A stretch of 64,000 nucleotides of DNA from Sindora glabra (GCA_020226215.1 CM035236.1:8747001-8811000); one strand, 5' to 3'; shown: positions 10,909 through 23,790, counted from the stretch's first letter. The notes: a model not told the origin generated them from the sequence alone. Made by a program: numbers and translations.

Positions 10909-12350
10909 AAGAGTCATTGGTGCTTAGATATAAAATAAAAAGTTTACTAGTGAATTCTACAAGTCGTGGAAGGATGATTTGAGTGAACTTTCTAAAGTAA
11001 ATTAATCAAAGTCCGAGCAAATTAATTTAAATATAAACTAATCATTAAATTTCAAAGATAAATTAATTAAAATGTGGACAAATTAGACAGAATATCAACT
11101 AATTGTTAAAAAAAAAAAGAAACAGATAAAAAGAAATCTGCGAGCTGGACCGGTAGAAATATGCCAAATTATGATGGCTAGCCAAATTTCCAACATTTCT
11201 TGCATACTTCCTCAACAAAATATCTTCTTATTTTCGATTAGTTGAGGAAAATTAATTATAATTTTTAATATATTAAAAGTTAAAAATTTATATTCCCTCC
11301 ATTCATTTTTAAGCCTCAATTAATGTTAATACACAAAAATTAAGAAAAAGAATGAATAATTTTGATTTTAAGAGGGATAAATTATAATTTACTAATATAT
11401 TATTTATTAAAAGTCAACTAGTAAATAAAGTTATTGAATATTTATTTAAATATTAAGGATAATATTTAAAATAAAATAATAAATATAAATTTTATTTTTT
11501 AATATAATAAATAAAAATAAATTTTTAATCTAAAATAATATTTGAAAAAATAAAGGAAATGATTTAAATGTATATAAATTTCAAAAAATTAATAATTAAT
11601 AACTCTTTGCCTTTTGCTCGACATAACATGTGAGTTTCCGCGCCTATGTTACTTAATCATTTAGAAAAGCTGAATCTCAAAGCTAATAGCCATAAAGGAA
11701 GTAACCAAACATCATGCATTGGCCTAACCATTTCAAATAAAGATATCATGCTCTATTATTGTCCCTTTATGGATCATCCCCGCACTCTATTTCTTCTTCC
11801 TCATCTTTTTCAACTCTTATCATTTTTATACAATAAAAAAATTAGATTTTTATTTGATGGTGTAATTTTATCAAATAACACACAAAACGCTGTCATTTAT
11901 TTTTTATTTTCCCAATTTTATTATAATTAATGAGACACTTAACGATATTTTATCATGCTAAGATAAATATACCTAAGATATATATATATATGGATCAGTT
12001 TTCAGTATTAAGTATTAACATAACTTCCGCAATTTTTTTTTCATAGACCTTCCAACTATTTTTTTATAAAAATTTATAATTTTTTTATAAATTTTTATAA
12101 CTTTTTCATTAAACTTCTAAAATTTTTGTATTATAATTATCATCGTGCATAATTTTTAAAAAAATTATAAATTTTATAAAAAATTAAAAGATTTATATGA
12201 ATAATTATATTTTATAACTTATATAATTGTAAAAAAATTATAAATTTTATAAAAAAAGTCTCGTAAAACTCGTACACATACTACCCTTAAAATATTTCCA
12301 TTTTTTCCCGAAGATATAAAACATTTCTCTTCATTTGTACTCTTTTCCAT
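10909..12350. other. AT-rich intergenic DNA upstream of SCE1
   Basis: I recognise no gene. An open stretch at 11646-11930 has no recognisable domain. At 12040-12260 runs of the type ATAAATTTTTATAA in both orientations suggest a decayed foldback sequence. Confidence 0.5.
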
Positions 12351-12380
12351 ATTAGTAGTAGCACAATGGACTTGCTAAGA

Positions 12381-12467
12381 AGCCCAGTTGATTTCCCTTG
12401 TGAAAGGGTGGAAAGGGAAAATGAAGCCCATTTAGGTCCAATAAGGAGGGACAGGATGCGTCACGTG
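12381..12467 (+). promoter_or_regulatory. Probable SCE1 promoter elements: two TGGGCT sites and a G-box
   Basis: AGCCCA (TGGGCT on the other strand, a site II motif) occurs at 12381-12386 and 12425-12430. A G-box CACGTG lies at 12462-12467, within TCACGTGACG. They lie about 215-300 bp upstream of the ATG. Site II motifs are common in promoters of plant housekeeping genes. Function is inferred from position. Confidence 0.45.
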
Positions 12468-12682
12468 ACGGCGGCGGCTAGAGTACGGTAGCGTGATTTT
12501 CACGCGAGAATTGGAAAATAGAAGAGTAAACGGGGGCAATTCTCAAATGGGAAAAACATAAAAAGCACAGGAGCTGGTGTTATCGGTGAAATCAGGACCG
12601 TACGTCAGAGGAAGCAGTAGAAGTTCAAGTGTTGTTGAGCTCGAAATTCACTTGTTTTCTGTGCTTGAATTTTGAAGGAGAC

Positions 12683-14899
12683 ATGTCTGGTATTGCTCGT
12701 GGTCGGCTCGCTGAGGAGCGAAAGGCATGGCGGAAGAACCACCCTCATGTCCGTACCCCATCGCTCTAATCTGCGTTGTTTTAAAAGGAGTCTTTTTTTT
12801 TTCCTGATTCGGTCATTTTCCGGGGATTGTCCATCACGGGTTTGCTTAGTTTAAATTGATGTTTGTGTATTGCGTAACTTAGGGTTTTGTTGCGAAGCCG
12901 GAGACTCAGCCTGACGGTACGGTGAATTTGATGGTCTGGCATTGCACTATTCCTGGCAAAGCTGGGGTGAGTTCTCTTTTCGATATACTTATCTATGTTT
13001 TACTCAGTTTAAAATTTTCTCTTCAGCAATGAATGCTACGAGACCATCTGGCTTTCAAATCATGTCTTCATTTCTCAAATTCTGTCTGTATGGGCTTATA
13101 AATGTCTACCCTCCCCCTGATAGAGGGGCATAGGGCAAATTTGTGATAACAACTTTTGTTTATGGAGTGTATATATGGTTGGTAGCTATGCCAAATGGTT
13201 GATTCTAGTTGATATATGGTAATTGGCTGGAAAAGGAGTACGTGGGGATGGACTGGTTGGTATTTTATCTCCCCCCCCCCTTTTTTTTAATGTGGGCAGT
13301 GATTAGTTTGGGTTCAAGTGCTGTTTTAGCCTTAATACAAGAGAGAGGAAGGATGTGGAGCACGCAGAGGAATTGAAGTTCTCCTTTTTATTTTTATTTT
13401 TGGGGGGGGTGTGTGTGTGTGAGAGGATTAGCTAGTGATTTTTGTAGGATTGGGTTGAACAGGACCAATTTGGTTGTCATTGTGGCGTTGAAAAGCACCT
13501 TTCAAATTCGTTATCTGGGGAGTTCATGTGATAGCAGGTGCATGTGCGAGGTGTTAATGGAATTTGTCATTATATTATGTGGCGTTCAAGTATTGCTTAC
13601 AATATGCTATGATGCTATAATACAGTTTTAGAATTGTGTCTTGACTCTCCCCATAGACATGGTTCTTAATGTGCTTGTTCATGTGCTAGAGTTTACTTAG
13701 ATGTCTTTCTGCTTATGTGTTGGTATATAGTTGTGCCTGTTTTGATGTTAATGTAATTTATCCAAAAAGAATGATAGAGAAGGAGGGGGAAGAGAAATGT
13801 GTAAATTGAATCTTAGTCGTATAGCAATTGCATTCAGTTGCTTAGTACTTTAATTGGTCTGACAATAGGAGCATCTTGTTGAATGGGGTGCGAGATTTAA
13901 CATACTTATCTATTCGCAGATCCTGAGTACAGTGGACATTCTCTATTTATGACAAGTTTTGGTAACATTCTCTCAATTTATTTCTAAAACTTGGGATACT
14001 TATTTATAACTTGAATGATGTCTGCTTAGGTATTTCAATTGCATTATATTCAAGATCAACATTTAAGCCTTGGACTGCATCAATTTTAAATCTACTTGGT
14101 CTGTAAACCTTCATGGCAAATCTTTATATGGGTTAACATTGTGTTATTAATCTTTGTTGCTGCTCTTTCTATGTTAATGGATGCAGACTGATTGGGAGGG
14201 TGGCTATTTCCCATTAACACTTCATTTTAGCGAAGACTATCCTAGCAAGCCTCCAAAGTGTAAATTTCCACAAGGTTTCTTCCACCCTAATGTCTACCCA
14301 TCTGGAACTGTCTGCTTGTCTATTCTCAATGAGGACAGTGTAAGCACATGCTCCTGAATCCTGATGGATGCCCAACAATGTAGAAATCTATATGTAATTA
14401 ATTTATAGTGTCATTTATATACTTATGGGGAAATGGCTGCCTTGGAATATTTGTTACTTGTAGGGCTGGAGACCAGCGATAACAGTGAAGCAAATTCTTG
14501 TGGGCATCCAAGATTTACTTGACCAGCCAAATCCTGCTGATCCTGCCCAGACAGAAGGCTATCATCTCTTCATCCAGGTACTTAACTGAAAATTACCCTC
14601 TGTTTGGAAGCCTATAGTGTCTTTTTAAGAGTAAAAGAATCGCCAATTTAATTAAACCAGGGCAAAGCAGGTTTTTACTTATCTTGCCTAAATATTTTTT
14701 TAATTTGATTGCTGACCTACTACGAATCTTAGGTTTTGGAACATAGTGCGAGAATAAGTTCTTTGGAAGTGAACAGTTTGATATGTGACATTTTCTGGGA
14801 ATTCCACTTTTACCCATTTAAATATACTTTGTGCAGGACGCCACAGAGTACAAGAGAAGGGTGCGACAGCAGGCTAAGCAATACCCACCTCTTGTCTAG
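12683..14899 (+). CDS. SCE1: SUMO-conjugating enzyme E2 (UBC9 type)
   Basis: The product carries SUMO as a thioester on its catalytic cysteine and passes it to lysines of target proteins, after the SAE1/SAE2 E1 enzyme. Exons are 12683-12748, 12883-12966, 14187-14339, 14464-14577 and 14837-14899. All have GT-AG borders and all introns are phase 0. The product is 159 residues, one less than the Arabidopsis protein. The UBC fold covers the whole length. The N-terminal SGIARGRLAEERKAWRK helix that contacts SUMO and E1 is intact. HPNVYPSGTVCLSIL holds the active-site Cys93. The ATG is the first in the transcript region and fits the family start. Intron 2 is long (1220 bp). No damage is seen. Confidence 0.97.
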
Positions 14900-15380
14900 C
14901 GTTATATCAGTTTCACTTTAGGAACTATTTGTACTATGATAGTTGTTCGTTGCCATGTCTTGTTTTGCGATGACAACTGTTTTGTGATTGTTCACTGCCT
15001 ATTTATGTGTCTCCATGGTTTTAACTGTTTACTTTCAGATATTTTATGGAAATGTTAATACTGGACATTGGGGAAGTCAGCCAACTATACTTGTTGCTTT
15101 TGGAGTAAGAAACTTGTAATGAATTATTTACCGTGACACCACTGCTCGCCCTTTGTCTTTTTTCTTGTGTGGAATTTATCTTCAGTCTTTGTTGTTTCCC
15201 ATCGAAAAAGTAGGATTAGGACTCGTGTACAATAACCTTAAGACTCAAGGTGGGAGATTCTGGCTATCCTAATCTTATGTTTGAGAAAATGTGAATGAAA
15301 GTGAAAGATGAGTAACAGAAATATCATCTTTGTTATTTGAGAAGGAACGGATCCAGGCTGGTAGCAGACTCTGAAATATG
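14900..15380 (+). other. 3' untranslated and flanking region of SCE1
   Basis: A 3' UTR is expected here, with AATGAATT-like poly(A) context near 15118. No gene is seen. Confidence 0.4.
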
Positions 15381-15386
15381 TTGGTG

Positions 15387-15623
15387 CTAATGTATGGTTT
15401 TGCTCTTCTCTTGAGAGACTTTACAGATCTCAAACCGGGTAAGGTTCACAATATCACCCTGAGGAACCGTGATCCTGGCATCCTGCTGACAAATATCGAT
15501 GGAACCGCTGCCATCTATGAATAATATATCGCACTGTAGGATTTTATATTGATATAAGATTTGGCACTCATCGATATATCCTAAAGTTAACATAAAATAT
15601 AATCTAAAATTGATATAGAGCAA
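15387..15623 (-). other. Unrecognised open stretch, possible exon relic
   Basis: The minus strand is open for 78 codons. The core reads FIDGSGSIDICQQDARITVP, more protein-like in composition than the AT-rich surroundings. I do not recognise the family and see no splice partners nearby. It could be chance or a pseudogene fragment. Confidence 0.2.
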
Positions 15624-16260
15624 AATTAGTTGTACGTGGGAAATTTTTTCCCTATCATAGTAATTATAGTTCGAGTTTTCTATAGTTTATGTACTATCAA
15701 TCATAGGTTCTAATTCAATGAATCGATTGGATTAATACAAATCAGACTAATAAAAATTATAAAATGTAAAAAGAGTATGTGTAAGTTAAGTACACAATGA
15801 TTTCAACATGTGATTCTTGTTTTGGAATCAAAGAAATGCTGGTCTCGAGTGTACCACTTGTAAGGACAATAGAGCACAAAATTCTTTTATTCATGAGAAA
15901 GTGGATCATAATTTCATGTTTACCAAATAAGTTTTTGATTCAATGGAAGTATGCTGGTCTCGAGTGAATAGATGAGGATTTAAATTCTAGAAATAGTTCG
16001 TATTGTAAATGGAGAAATTTATTAATATTTTAATTTTCGAATTGATTGTTCATCTCACTCGGTGTTTAAAAAAAATGCTAGTAATGTAACTCTCATAACT
16101 CTTTTCTTTCTTTTAATAAGTCTCTCTTCCACAGATAAGATTACCCAGCTTTCACAAAATCATGCCAGAGTATAATATTTCCATAATAAACGTTTAAATT
16201 GGAGAAAATATATACTAATGGATCTAATTAGAGTATTTTTCCAAGGGACAATGAATTTTG
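15624..16260. other. AT-rich intergenic DNA between SCE1 and the RRM gene
   Basis: No gene is seen. GCTGGTCTCGAGTG occurs twice, at 15839-15852 and 15951-15964, as a short direct repeat. Confidence 0.45.
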
Positions 16261-16266
16261 ACCCAG

Positions 16267-16272
16267 TGGGCC
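16267..16272 (+). promoter_or_regulatory. Site II-like motif TGGGCC upstream of the RRM gene
   Basis: TGGGCC lies about 170 bp before the chosen start codon. Such motifs are frequent in promoters of plant genes for RNA and ribosome functions. The role here is inferred. Confidence 0.35.
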
Positions 16273-16442
16273 TAAACAATAACAGCCTGCTAAAGTCCCC
16301 TAACTAATGAAAACGAGGGAAAAAAAAAGGAGTGCTTTTCTTCCTCTCAACCTCTCAAAGGAAGTTTTCAATAGTTGGCCGGAAAAAGTGTGTACAGGGC
16401 CTAATATTTCTAGGGCTCGACTTAACTCCAATCCTTGGTCCG

Positions 16443-19400
16443 ATGGACGACATGGCTGCCTACCACCCGCAACCGCAACAGCCACCACCGCCGCCGGGTC
16501 TTCATACTTATCAGTATTATCATTATCAGCACCCTCCTCAACCGAATCCTCCACCTCTCGCTGCCTTGGTACCACCACCCCCTGGTGCTGGTACTCCGCC
16601 GGCGGCACTTCAGTTGCACCCTCAGTATGTGCCCCATCAGCCAACCATGTTTGCTTCTTACGGGCCTCCCATTCCTGCTCAATCTTCAGTCGATGAGGTT
16701 CGGACCCTGTTCGTTGCGGGGCTTCCCGAGGATGTTAAGCCTCGTGAGATCTACAATCTCTTCCGAGAGTTTCCAGGTTACGAGTCTTCCCATCTTCGGA
16801 GCCCCAATGAGTCATCACAGGTATTGACTGGAATTTCTGGGCCTATTAATTGTGCTACGCATTTGTAGCTCCTTCTGTGTAGCGGATTCTAAGTTGATTT
16901 GTTTCTCGTGATGAGTAGTGTGTATTTCTCGTGCTAGAGATATGATCTTCATACATTGGAAGATTAGGTTAGGCCTCAATGAGAATCAATGTTGTAATTG
17001 CTTGCCTGTTTAATGCATGAAGACGATCATATTAAGAAATGTGTGTGTGTGTGTGTTTTTTTTTTTCAGTGTCAGGTTTTGTGAATGCTCTTGCGATTTT
17101 TTTATTTTCATTTTTGTGATAGCCTTTATATGATTTGACTTAACCCTTCCTGTATTCTCAAGGCAATACCTGTGGTTGCTGTTAAGATATTTCTCCCCTG
17201 TTCTGTTTCCTAACTCTGTTTTGGGTGGTTACAGCCGTTTGCTTTTGCCGTATTTGCTAATCAACAGTCTGCAATCATGGCAATGCATGCACTGAATGTA
17301 AGAATCTTATCTTATTCGCGTATTGATATAATTAGTATCTTGGAGAGCATCCATCACTGAGTTTTTTATGTGAGTGAGTAAATGGGTTATGAATGCTATG
17401 GTTGTAAGGAGCTCATGACTGCTCACTTGTTTTGCAGGGGATGGTCTTTGATCTTGAAAGGGGGTCAACTCTTTATATTGATCTAGCAAAATCCAACTCT
17501 AGATCTAAGCGCACAAGAATAGGTATATAACATATTGGCTTGTTTAAAACCTTACTTTTAAGTTTTCTTATATATCTATTCTTTATTTCGAGTACTTCAA
17601 ATTGAACTTGGGATTGTTGACCATGATGAGCAGATGGCGAAAGATTTGGCTCGGACAAGAAAGCTAGAGGATCTGCATCAGCAAGGGCCACTCATGATTC
17701 TGGTGAGCCAATCTTGCTAGACTTCTCTAGCGTACAGGATGTACTCTATGTATATATAAAACTTGTTTGAACATCTTACAGTTTATTATCCTGATATTTT
17801 TGTGTTTATTCCAATATTCTCAACCCTTGCTTGGAGACCAGTTTATTATTGATCACATGACAGACACTTTCATCTATGAGCTCACATTGCACATGTTTTG
17901 CACGCTTGGGCACTAGCAGGTGTTGGCAGCACTCACATGCCTGGAATGGGTAATTCTGCTTACAACACGAACACGATTGGTTATCCATCTGCACAAAGGT
18001 CATCTGCACTACTTAAGCACAACTTTATTTTGTGGAAGTGGTTGCTTATTTGTTCATTAGAAAAAAGAAAAAAATTGAAAGCACACGTTTCAATTTGAAA
18101 TATTTATCTTGCTTACATTAGACAGATATATCTCTTTTAGAACAAAGTTATTATCAAATGCTAAAATTCCTGAAGTCAAGCCATTGAATTCATCTTTTGA
18201 ATTTGTCGACATTGTATTTCATGGAACCTCATCTGATTATCTACTCATATGTATTTATTTTTTCTATAATTTAGTTATGGAAATGCTGATGGTAGATCTG
18301 TAAATGACAACACAACTGCAAGTCTTGTAAGTTCTATGTTTCACTTCAGTAAACCTTTTATGATATTTTTTCAATCCTTTTTTCCCTCCCTTTACATATG
18401 TTTTTGAACATGTATAACCTATAAGCATTTGTTTATTGCTTTTACTTGAAGATTTTTACACTCTCATGTGGTTTTTGATAATTATATCTTTCAGTGTTCA
18501 CCCAAATCACTCTGTATAGAAAATCTTCATCTACATGCTCTGGCTTTTTATGGTACCTTGTTTCATAGTTCAACTTGCATTTCACTTAAATTCTTTGTCT
18601 CATATTTGACAGAATAACTCTTCCACTCCTCGCACACCATGCAGTGCAGCCCCTTGTCCAACATTATTTGTGGCTAATCTAGGGCCATCTTGTACTGAAC
18701 AGGAGTTGATCCAAGTGTTTTCTGGGTACATGCCTAATCATTTACATTTTCTTGTATTTGTAAAGTCTTTACAAGTTGACTGATTATTTTTTTTTGGCTA
18801 CCAGATGCCCTGGTTTTCTGAAAGTGAAGATGCAGAGCACATATGGGGCCCCTGTTGCTTTTGTTGATTTTCAGGTATTGTTTTTAATTTTTAATTTTCT
18901 TTATTGCTGCCTTTCATATCATCTTGACATCTCAATGAATTGGACCCTTTTATAACACAGCATATTCTTCCCTTTCAACTTTCTATTGTGAATTGACTCT
19001 TGAATTGCAGAACAATTTTTTTATTTTTTATAATAAGTTAATAGAAAAATATACCAGTAAAAATGCATGTAATGGTGGTAACATGAAAAATACTCTGCAA
19101 TCATCATTAGATGCAACAGAAAACTATCATTCTTAAGTATGTATTTCACCGAAACCTACTTATTGCTATTGATTAAATTTGCAAAAGCTAATGTTATTTA
19201 CACTCATTTTGATCTGAACAATCAAGTCAAACATATTGAAGATGGCATTTTCATTCCTTTGTTTTGAAAATTCTCACTTTTTTGTTGGGTACTAAGTTTG
19301 GATCCTCTCTGATCACTTGACTTTTGTATTGTGTCATTGTATCCAGGATGTTGCCAGTTCAACTGGAGCTCTAAATAGTCTTCAAGGCACGGTTCTTTAC

Positions 19401-19557
19401 TCTTCACCAGCTGGCGAGGGAATGCGATTAGAGTATCCTTTGGCAACGTATGTTATTTCCTCTACATTGACTTCTTATGAATGTTTTGTATTGCTTAATT
19501 ATGAAATTCAGATTTGCAAAATCACGAATGGGTATGCGGAAGAAGCCAAGAAAATAA
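16443..19557 (+). CDS. Two-RRM RNA-binding protein (RBPMS/Scw1-like plant family)
   Basis: The product is a predicted RNA-binding protein of 346 residues. Exons are 16443-16820, 17235-17297, 17438-17522, 17634-17702, 17920-17998, 18275-18326, 18613-18725, 18805-18874, 19347-19432 and 19512-19557. The N-terminus (1-80) is rich in Pro, Tyr and Gln. RRM1 covers about 86-171, with RNP2 LFVAGL (89-94) and an RNP1-like PFAFAVFA (127-134). A Ser/Gly-rich linker contains THMPGMGNSAYN. RRM2 covers about 257-335, with LFVANL (260-265) and APVAFVDF (295-302). The C-terminus is the basic AKSRMGMRKKPRK. An in-frame ATG at 16332 would add 37 residues, but MDDMAAYHP is the more family-like start. The last intron is of the U12 type. 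It resembles unnamed Arabidopsis RRM proteins of the At3g21215 kind from memory, so no symbol is given. Confidence 0.9.
19433..19511 (+). other. U12-type (minor spliceosome) intron of the RRM gene
   Basis: The intron is 79 nt. It starts GTATCCTTT, the minor-spliceosome donor consensus. It has TTGCTTAAT at 19491-19499, close to the U12 branch-site consensus TTCCTTAAC, with the branch adenosine 13 nt from the AG. Removing it joins GA and A to give MRLEFAKSRMGMRKK, the expected basic tail after RRM2. Retention leaves an open frame to 19562 with a different tail. Confidence 0.85.
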
Positions 19558-21043
19558 CATGATAAAAAGGAAGACAATGATACAGGATGGAGTGGATGGG
19601 AGACTGCTCGACCCTTCAAGCATGGGGTTTAGGCTGCCTTGAAATGGAATTTACTGGTACTGGAATAGATGGACGTTTCCCATGGTGTCAATTGAATAAT
19701 GTTAGTGCTTGTATTTTTCCAAATATTCAACTGTTGTAGGTTGGTAAATTTATATTATATCGGGGCCACCATAAATTCTCCTGTAAAAATCAACAGTTGA
19801 ACTGCAACTTCTGCGCAAGGTTTGAGATTTTGGAAGTTCTTTCTTGAAAACTTATCACAATTTTATGAAAAATTCTACATCCTGTGAAGTTCAGTGTTTT
19901 CATTAGAAGGTCGCGTATTTCTTTTGTGATTGACTTTTTTGTCTGATTTATTTTCAATCTTGACATGCAAAATATGATCTGACGGTGAAAATATACAATC
20001 TTTCAAGAAGTAGAGATCATTGTGACCATGTAAGCGTAACCAGATATCATTTTAAATACAATAGACTAATTATAACTTTGCTTGAATCATACAGTGTGAG
20101 ATTTTTTTATTGTATTGAATGCATTTTATCTGTGTGCGTTCGGTAAATAGGAGATGGATACACCTCTTTTCGTGAACATTAATATATTAATTTTTTTAAT
20201 TTTAATTTAGATTCACCGGAGTACATTTAGGATTACAATTAGACAGTGGTAATAATTAATTGAGTGGTTCGTTTTAGAATGACTCCACCTATGTTCTGGT
20301 TTTGTACTTAGCTCTGTTTTCTTTGCATTCATGCATTCCTTTTTCATATATGATGGATTCTCTCAGTCCAAACAGAGAGAAGTCTCTTTCTTGGTGAAGG
20401 GGTTTCTTTTTGTTCTTAAAGCAATGCACATTTATGTTTCCATTCTCGCCCTCAAAGATTATGCAAATTCTTCTTTGGCGGAATCAGGATCAGTCAGAAT
20501 CTGTTCCCCAAAAAAGGAATGAATGGAATCAGAAAAAAGGCTGGGCAAAAAACTCAATCACTCAGCTTTACACCTTCACATGAAAAGCAAAACCTACTCC
20601 AAAAGGAACAGAGCACTAAACCAACCTGGCTAGAAATCAATTGAGGAGGGTATAGCAATAGTATCACAATTTTTAGGGGATTCCATGAAGAAAAGTCATG
20701 CCACAAGTGGCACAATTAACTTCCCTCTGGCTTCTGGGCAATTTGACTTTTCCTTGAATCATGGAACAACAACATTAACCTACCCTACGCTGTCTTCATG
20801 TCGTACAAGTACTAAACAAGCAAGTCCACTCTCTAATTTGTAAGTATGACTTTGGTACCAACATTTTCCGACAAAAGCGCAATTTCTTTCGAGTCCCTTA
20901 ATCCTCTTACCAATTAATGTTGTAGCGTAAGATCCACGCGGAAAGATATATATCAATGTATTTTAAAAAATAAAAATTAAATTTAATACTAAAAATTGAA
21001 AAATTGGTACTTGTTAAAAGAGTATGGAAGTATCATTGAATTT
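19558..21043. other. 3' flank of the RRM gene and intergenic DNA
   Basis: The first few hundred bases are the probable 3' UTR. 20330-20850 is less AT-rich than its surroundings, with a 63-codon open stretch (20331-20522), but I recognise no protein in it. Confidence 0.45.
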
Positions 21044-21736
21044 TGGGATAATTATGTTTTACTTATTTGTAGTTTTATCAATTTTCATTTAATTTCTTAT
21101 ATTTTTAAATATTACAATTTATTCATTTGTACTTTTTTAATATTAACATTTATCCACCTAATTTTTTTCATTAAATTTTTTAGTTGATTGAATTCAGAGA
21201 AAATTGTTGGGGAGTAAATTAAATTTTTTTCATATTTATGTGAATTGATATTTAGAATTATCAATTGAGATTAAAAAAATTATATTAACTTTATCTCCTA
21301 AATTTAGATCTATAAATTAAATGTTATTGTTATAGACTTTATAAAATTATTAGTTATAGAAGATACAAATTTCATTATATGCAAACATTTAAGAGTTTTA
21401 TTTTTTTTGCACGTGCCAAATATTGTAATAATTTTTTTATTTAGATATATTATTAAAATAATAAGATGAAATTGATAATGTTTTAATTCATATTGAAAAT
21501 CCCTAATGTTAATTCACATAAATGTAAGAAAATTATACTTTACTGATATCCAATTGATCTGATTTCATTTAACTCATTTGTTATGAAGTTTTTTACTAAA
21601 AATTGAATAAAAAATTTAGGTAAGCAAAATGTTAACAACAAAAAAACACATGTAGGCAAATTGTAACATTTAAAAATACATATGAATTAAATAAAAAATA
21701 GAGAAATTACAAGTTAATAAAGTATAATTTTCCCTT
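21044..21736. mobile_element. Foldback MITE with long inverted arms, about 690 bp
   Basis: The left arm begins GGGATAATTATGTTTTACTT and includes ATTTTTAAATATTACAATTT. The right arm read in reverse begins GGGAAAATTATACTTTATTA and includes ATTTTTAAATGTTACAATTT. The arms are at least 150 bp with imperfect matching. No coding frame is present. Confidence 0.7.
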
Positions 21737-22760
21737 AAATTTTTAACACCAAGGCAATATTAATTTTTTTCTTGCTTGACGGATTTTTAATTGCACCAAA
21801 CGCACTTCATTGTGCGCATTAAGTCAATGAAAAGAAGAATCTACAATTTTTATTATAAATTAATATATTTTCCTCTTTTATTCAATTATATATTTCCTTT
21901 TTCGTTAAACTAATAGGCATAATTTAAATACAGTTAGGAATTTCTTTGTTCAAATCCCTTCATATATTAAGCCGACGCATAAAGTCGAAATTGCTTCTAT
22001 AATTGTTGGAATCACAATTACTCCCAATGCTAATACATCTCCCATGCACTCCCTTATTATCTCCTAATTTAGTTGGATCCTTCGTTAATCATCCAATATA
22101 TTGGTTTTGCCGTCGTATCAATGACTTACTATATAATTCATTTCCACATTCGGAATACATGACAACAACAAGTTATTGGTCATCCTTAATTCTACACCGT
22201 GTGCTCTTAGTAATACTTGAAGCTTATGATTGACAACACCCCCCCCCCCCCCCGGCGCGCGCGAAGGTAAACTATGGGACAAGTATATCGGATTGGATAT
22301 GAATTCATCCGTATTATTTATAAATTAAAAAAAAAAGTCAAATTTTGAGTGGTTTGATCCAATTCATATTTGTGATTTAATCCACAAGTTCACATATCTT
22401 AACTAAAAGTTTATAAATTAGTTCTGTATTCACATAGTACGAATTAACCTACATTACTCGTGAAAGGATGAATTTAAATATGTCAAAATTCGTAGATCGG
22501 ACTAAATCAATTTGCAGACTTAAATCCATTTAACAAATTTATGTGGAGCTTGGCATCCTTCAATTTTTTTTTATTTTGACTAAAAAATAATATTATTAAT
22601 TTAATAATAATATAATAATAAAAATATTTAATTAATTTTAATAAAAAAATATTAATTTAAAATATTTAAATTAAATTCAGTCATTCTCTATCATCTCTAC
22701 AATAAATATTCTCATTAATTAAAATAACTGATGATAGTAGTAAATTGACTATAATACATC
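21737..22760. other. AT-rich intergenic DNA
   Basis: No gene is seen. A run of about 18 C residues lies at about 22234-22252, followed by a short GC-rich patch (GGCGCGCGCG). Confidence 0.45.

Positions 22761-22810
<50 letters not shown>
22761..22810 (+). repeat. (TTA)n microsatellite
   Basis: About 16 uninterrupted TTA units. Confidence 0.95.
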
Positions 22811-22869
22811 CTTGCAACAGCTTTCAGGATTGTTATTAAGCATTAAACAAGTATTTCCAATTAAACAAA

Positions 22870-23513
22870 TTAAATATTTTATTTTTATTTTTACTAATAT
22901 AATAAATGACTTTATATTTAATAATAGAATCACATTTAATATTTTGTTTATATTAAATGTATTATTATTTATTATATTACTAAAAATATAAAATTAAACA
23001 TTTAATGTGATTAATTGGAAAAATCCATTTATTGTTTAAAAATAGTTTTAGAAGCTATTGTTAGTATTTACCTTATTATTAAATTAGTAATGTAATTTTT
23101 TCATTCAAATAAAATAATGAATATTTATATGGAATTTAGCAATCCCATGTATAGGGGGGAGAGAGAGAGAGATTGATTTAGAAGTTTAAATTATTTGACT
23201 AATGTTCTTTGATTCCTCATTCAAAATCATAAAAGAGAATAAGAATTTAATTGATTTGAAATTAAATTTTAATGTTTCCTATCTTATTAAAGCAGTAGTG
23301 AGATAAAAAATAAAGAAATTACAAATTCTAATATTTTCTCTCTTATTAGGGAAATAGTGAGATACAAAATAATAAACAAATTAAGTAGTTTATTTTCATT
23401 TTTATTAATATAATAAATAACTATATATTTAATAATAGAATCACATTTAATATTTTCTTTCTATTTTAATAAAGTATTTAATGTATTATCATTTGAAATC
23501 TAGCAATCTCATG

Positions 23514-23588
<75 letters not shown>

Positions 23589-23790
23589 AAAAGTTTAAAT
23601 TACTTAACTAATGTTATTTGATTCCTCGTTCTAGGAATAAAAATCTAATTGATTTGAAATTATATTCTAATGTTTCCTCCCTTATTAAAGTAGTAGTGAG
23701 ATAGAAAATAAAGAAATTACAAATTCTAATATTTTATCTTTTATTAGAATAATAGTGAGATAAAAAATAAAAAAATCATTATAAAAAGCT
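22870..23790 (+). repeat. Diverged tandem duplication with a microsatellite in each copy
   Basis: 22870-23360 and 23380-23790 share long blocks: AATAATAGAATCACATTTAA at 22920 and 23431, AGCAATC(C/T)CATGTATA, TTGATTTGAAATTA at 23251 and 23649, and GTAGTGAGATA. Offsets of about 511 and 398 bp show indels between the copies. Copy 1 has a short GA run (23157-23172). Copy 2 has a long (TA)n(GA)n tract (about 23513-23587). Confidence 0.8.
23513..23587 (+). repeat. (TA)n(GA)n compound microsatellite
   Basis: About 11 TA units are followed by about 25 GA units. Confidence 0.95.

Noticed and set aside
12672..12854. Open stretch starting just before the SCE1 ATG in another frame
   Set aside because: It overlaps exon 1 and intron 1 of SCE1 and has no family match.
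16300..16682. Minus-strand open stretches opposite the first exon of the RRM gene
   Set aside because: They mirror the proline-rich, GC-biased exon on the + strand and show no domain.
22234..22262. C-run followed by GGCGCGCGCG as a possible regulatory GC island
   Set aside because: A long homopolymer in AT-rich DNA is more likely a simple repeat or an assembly effect.
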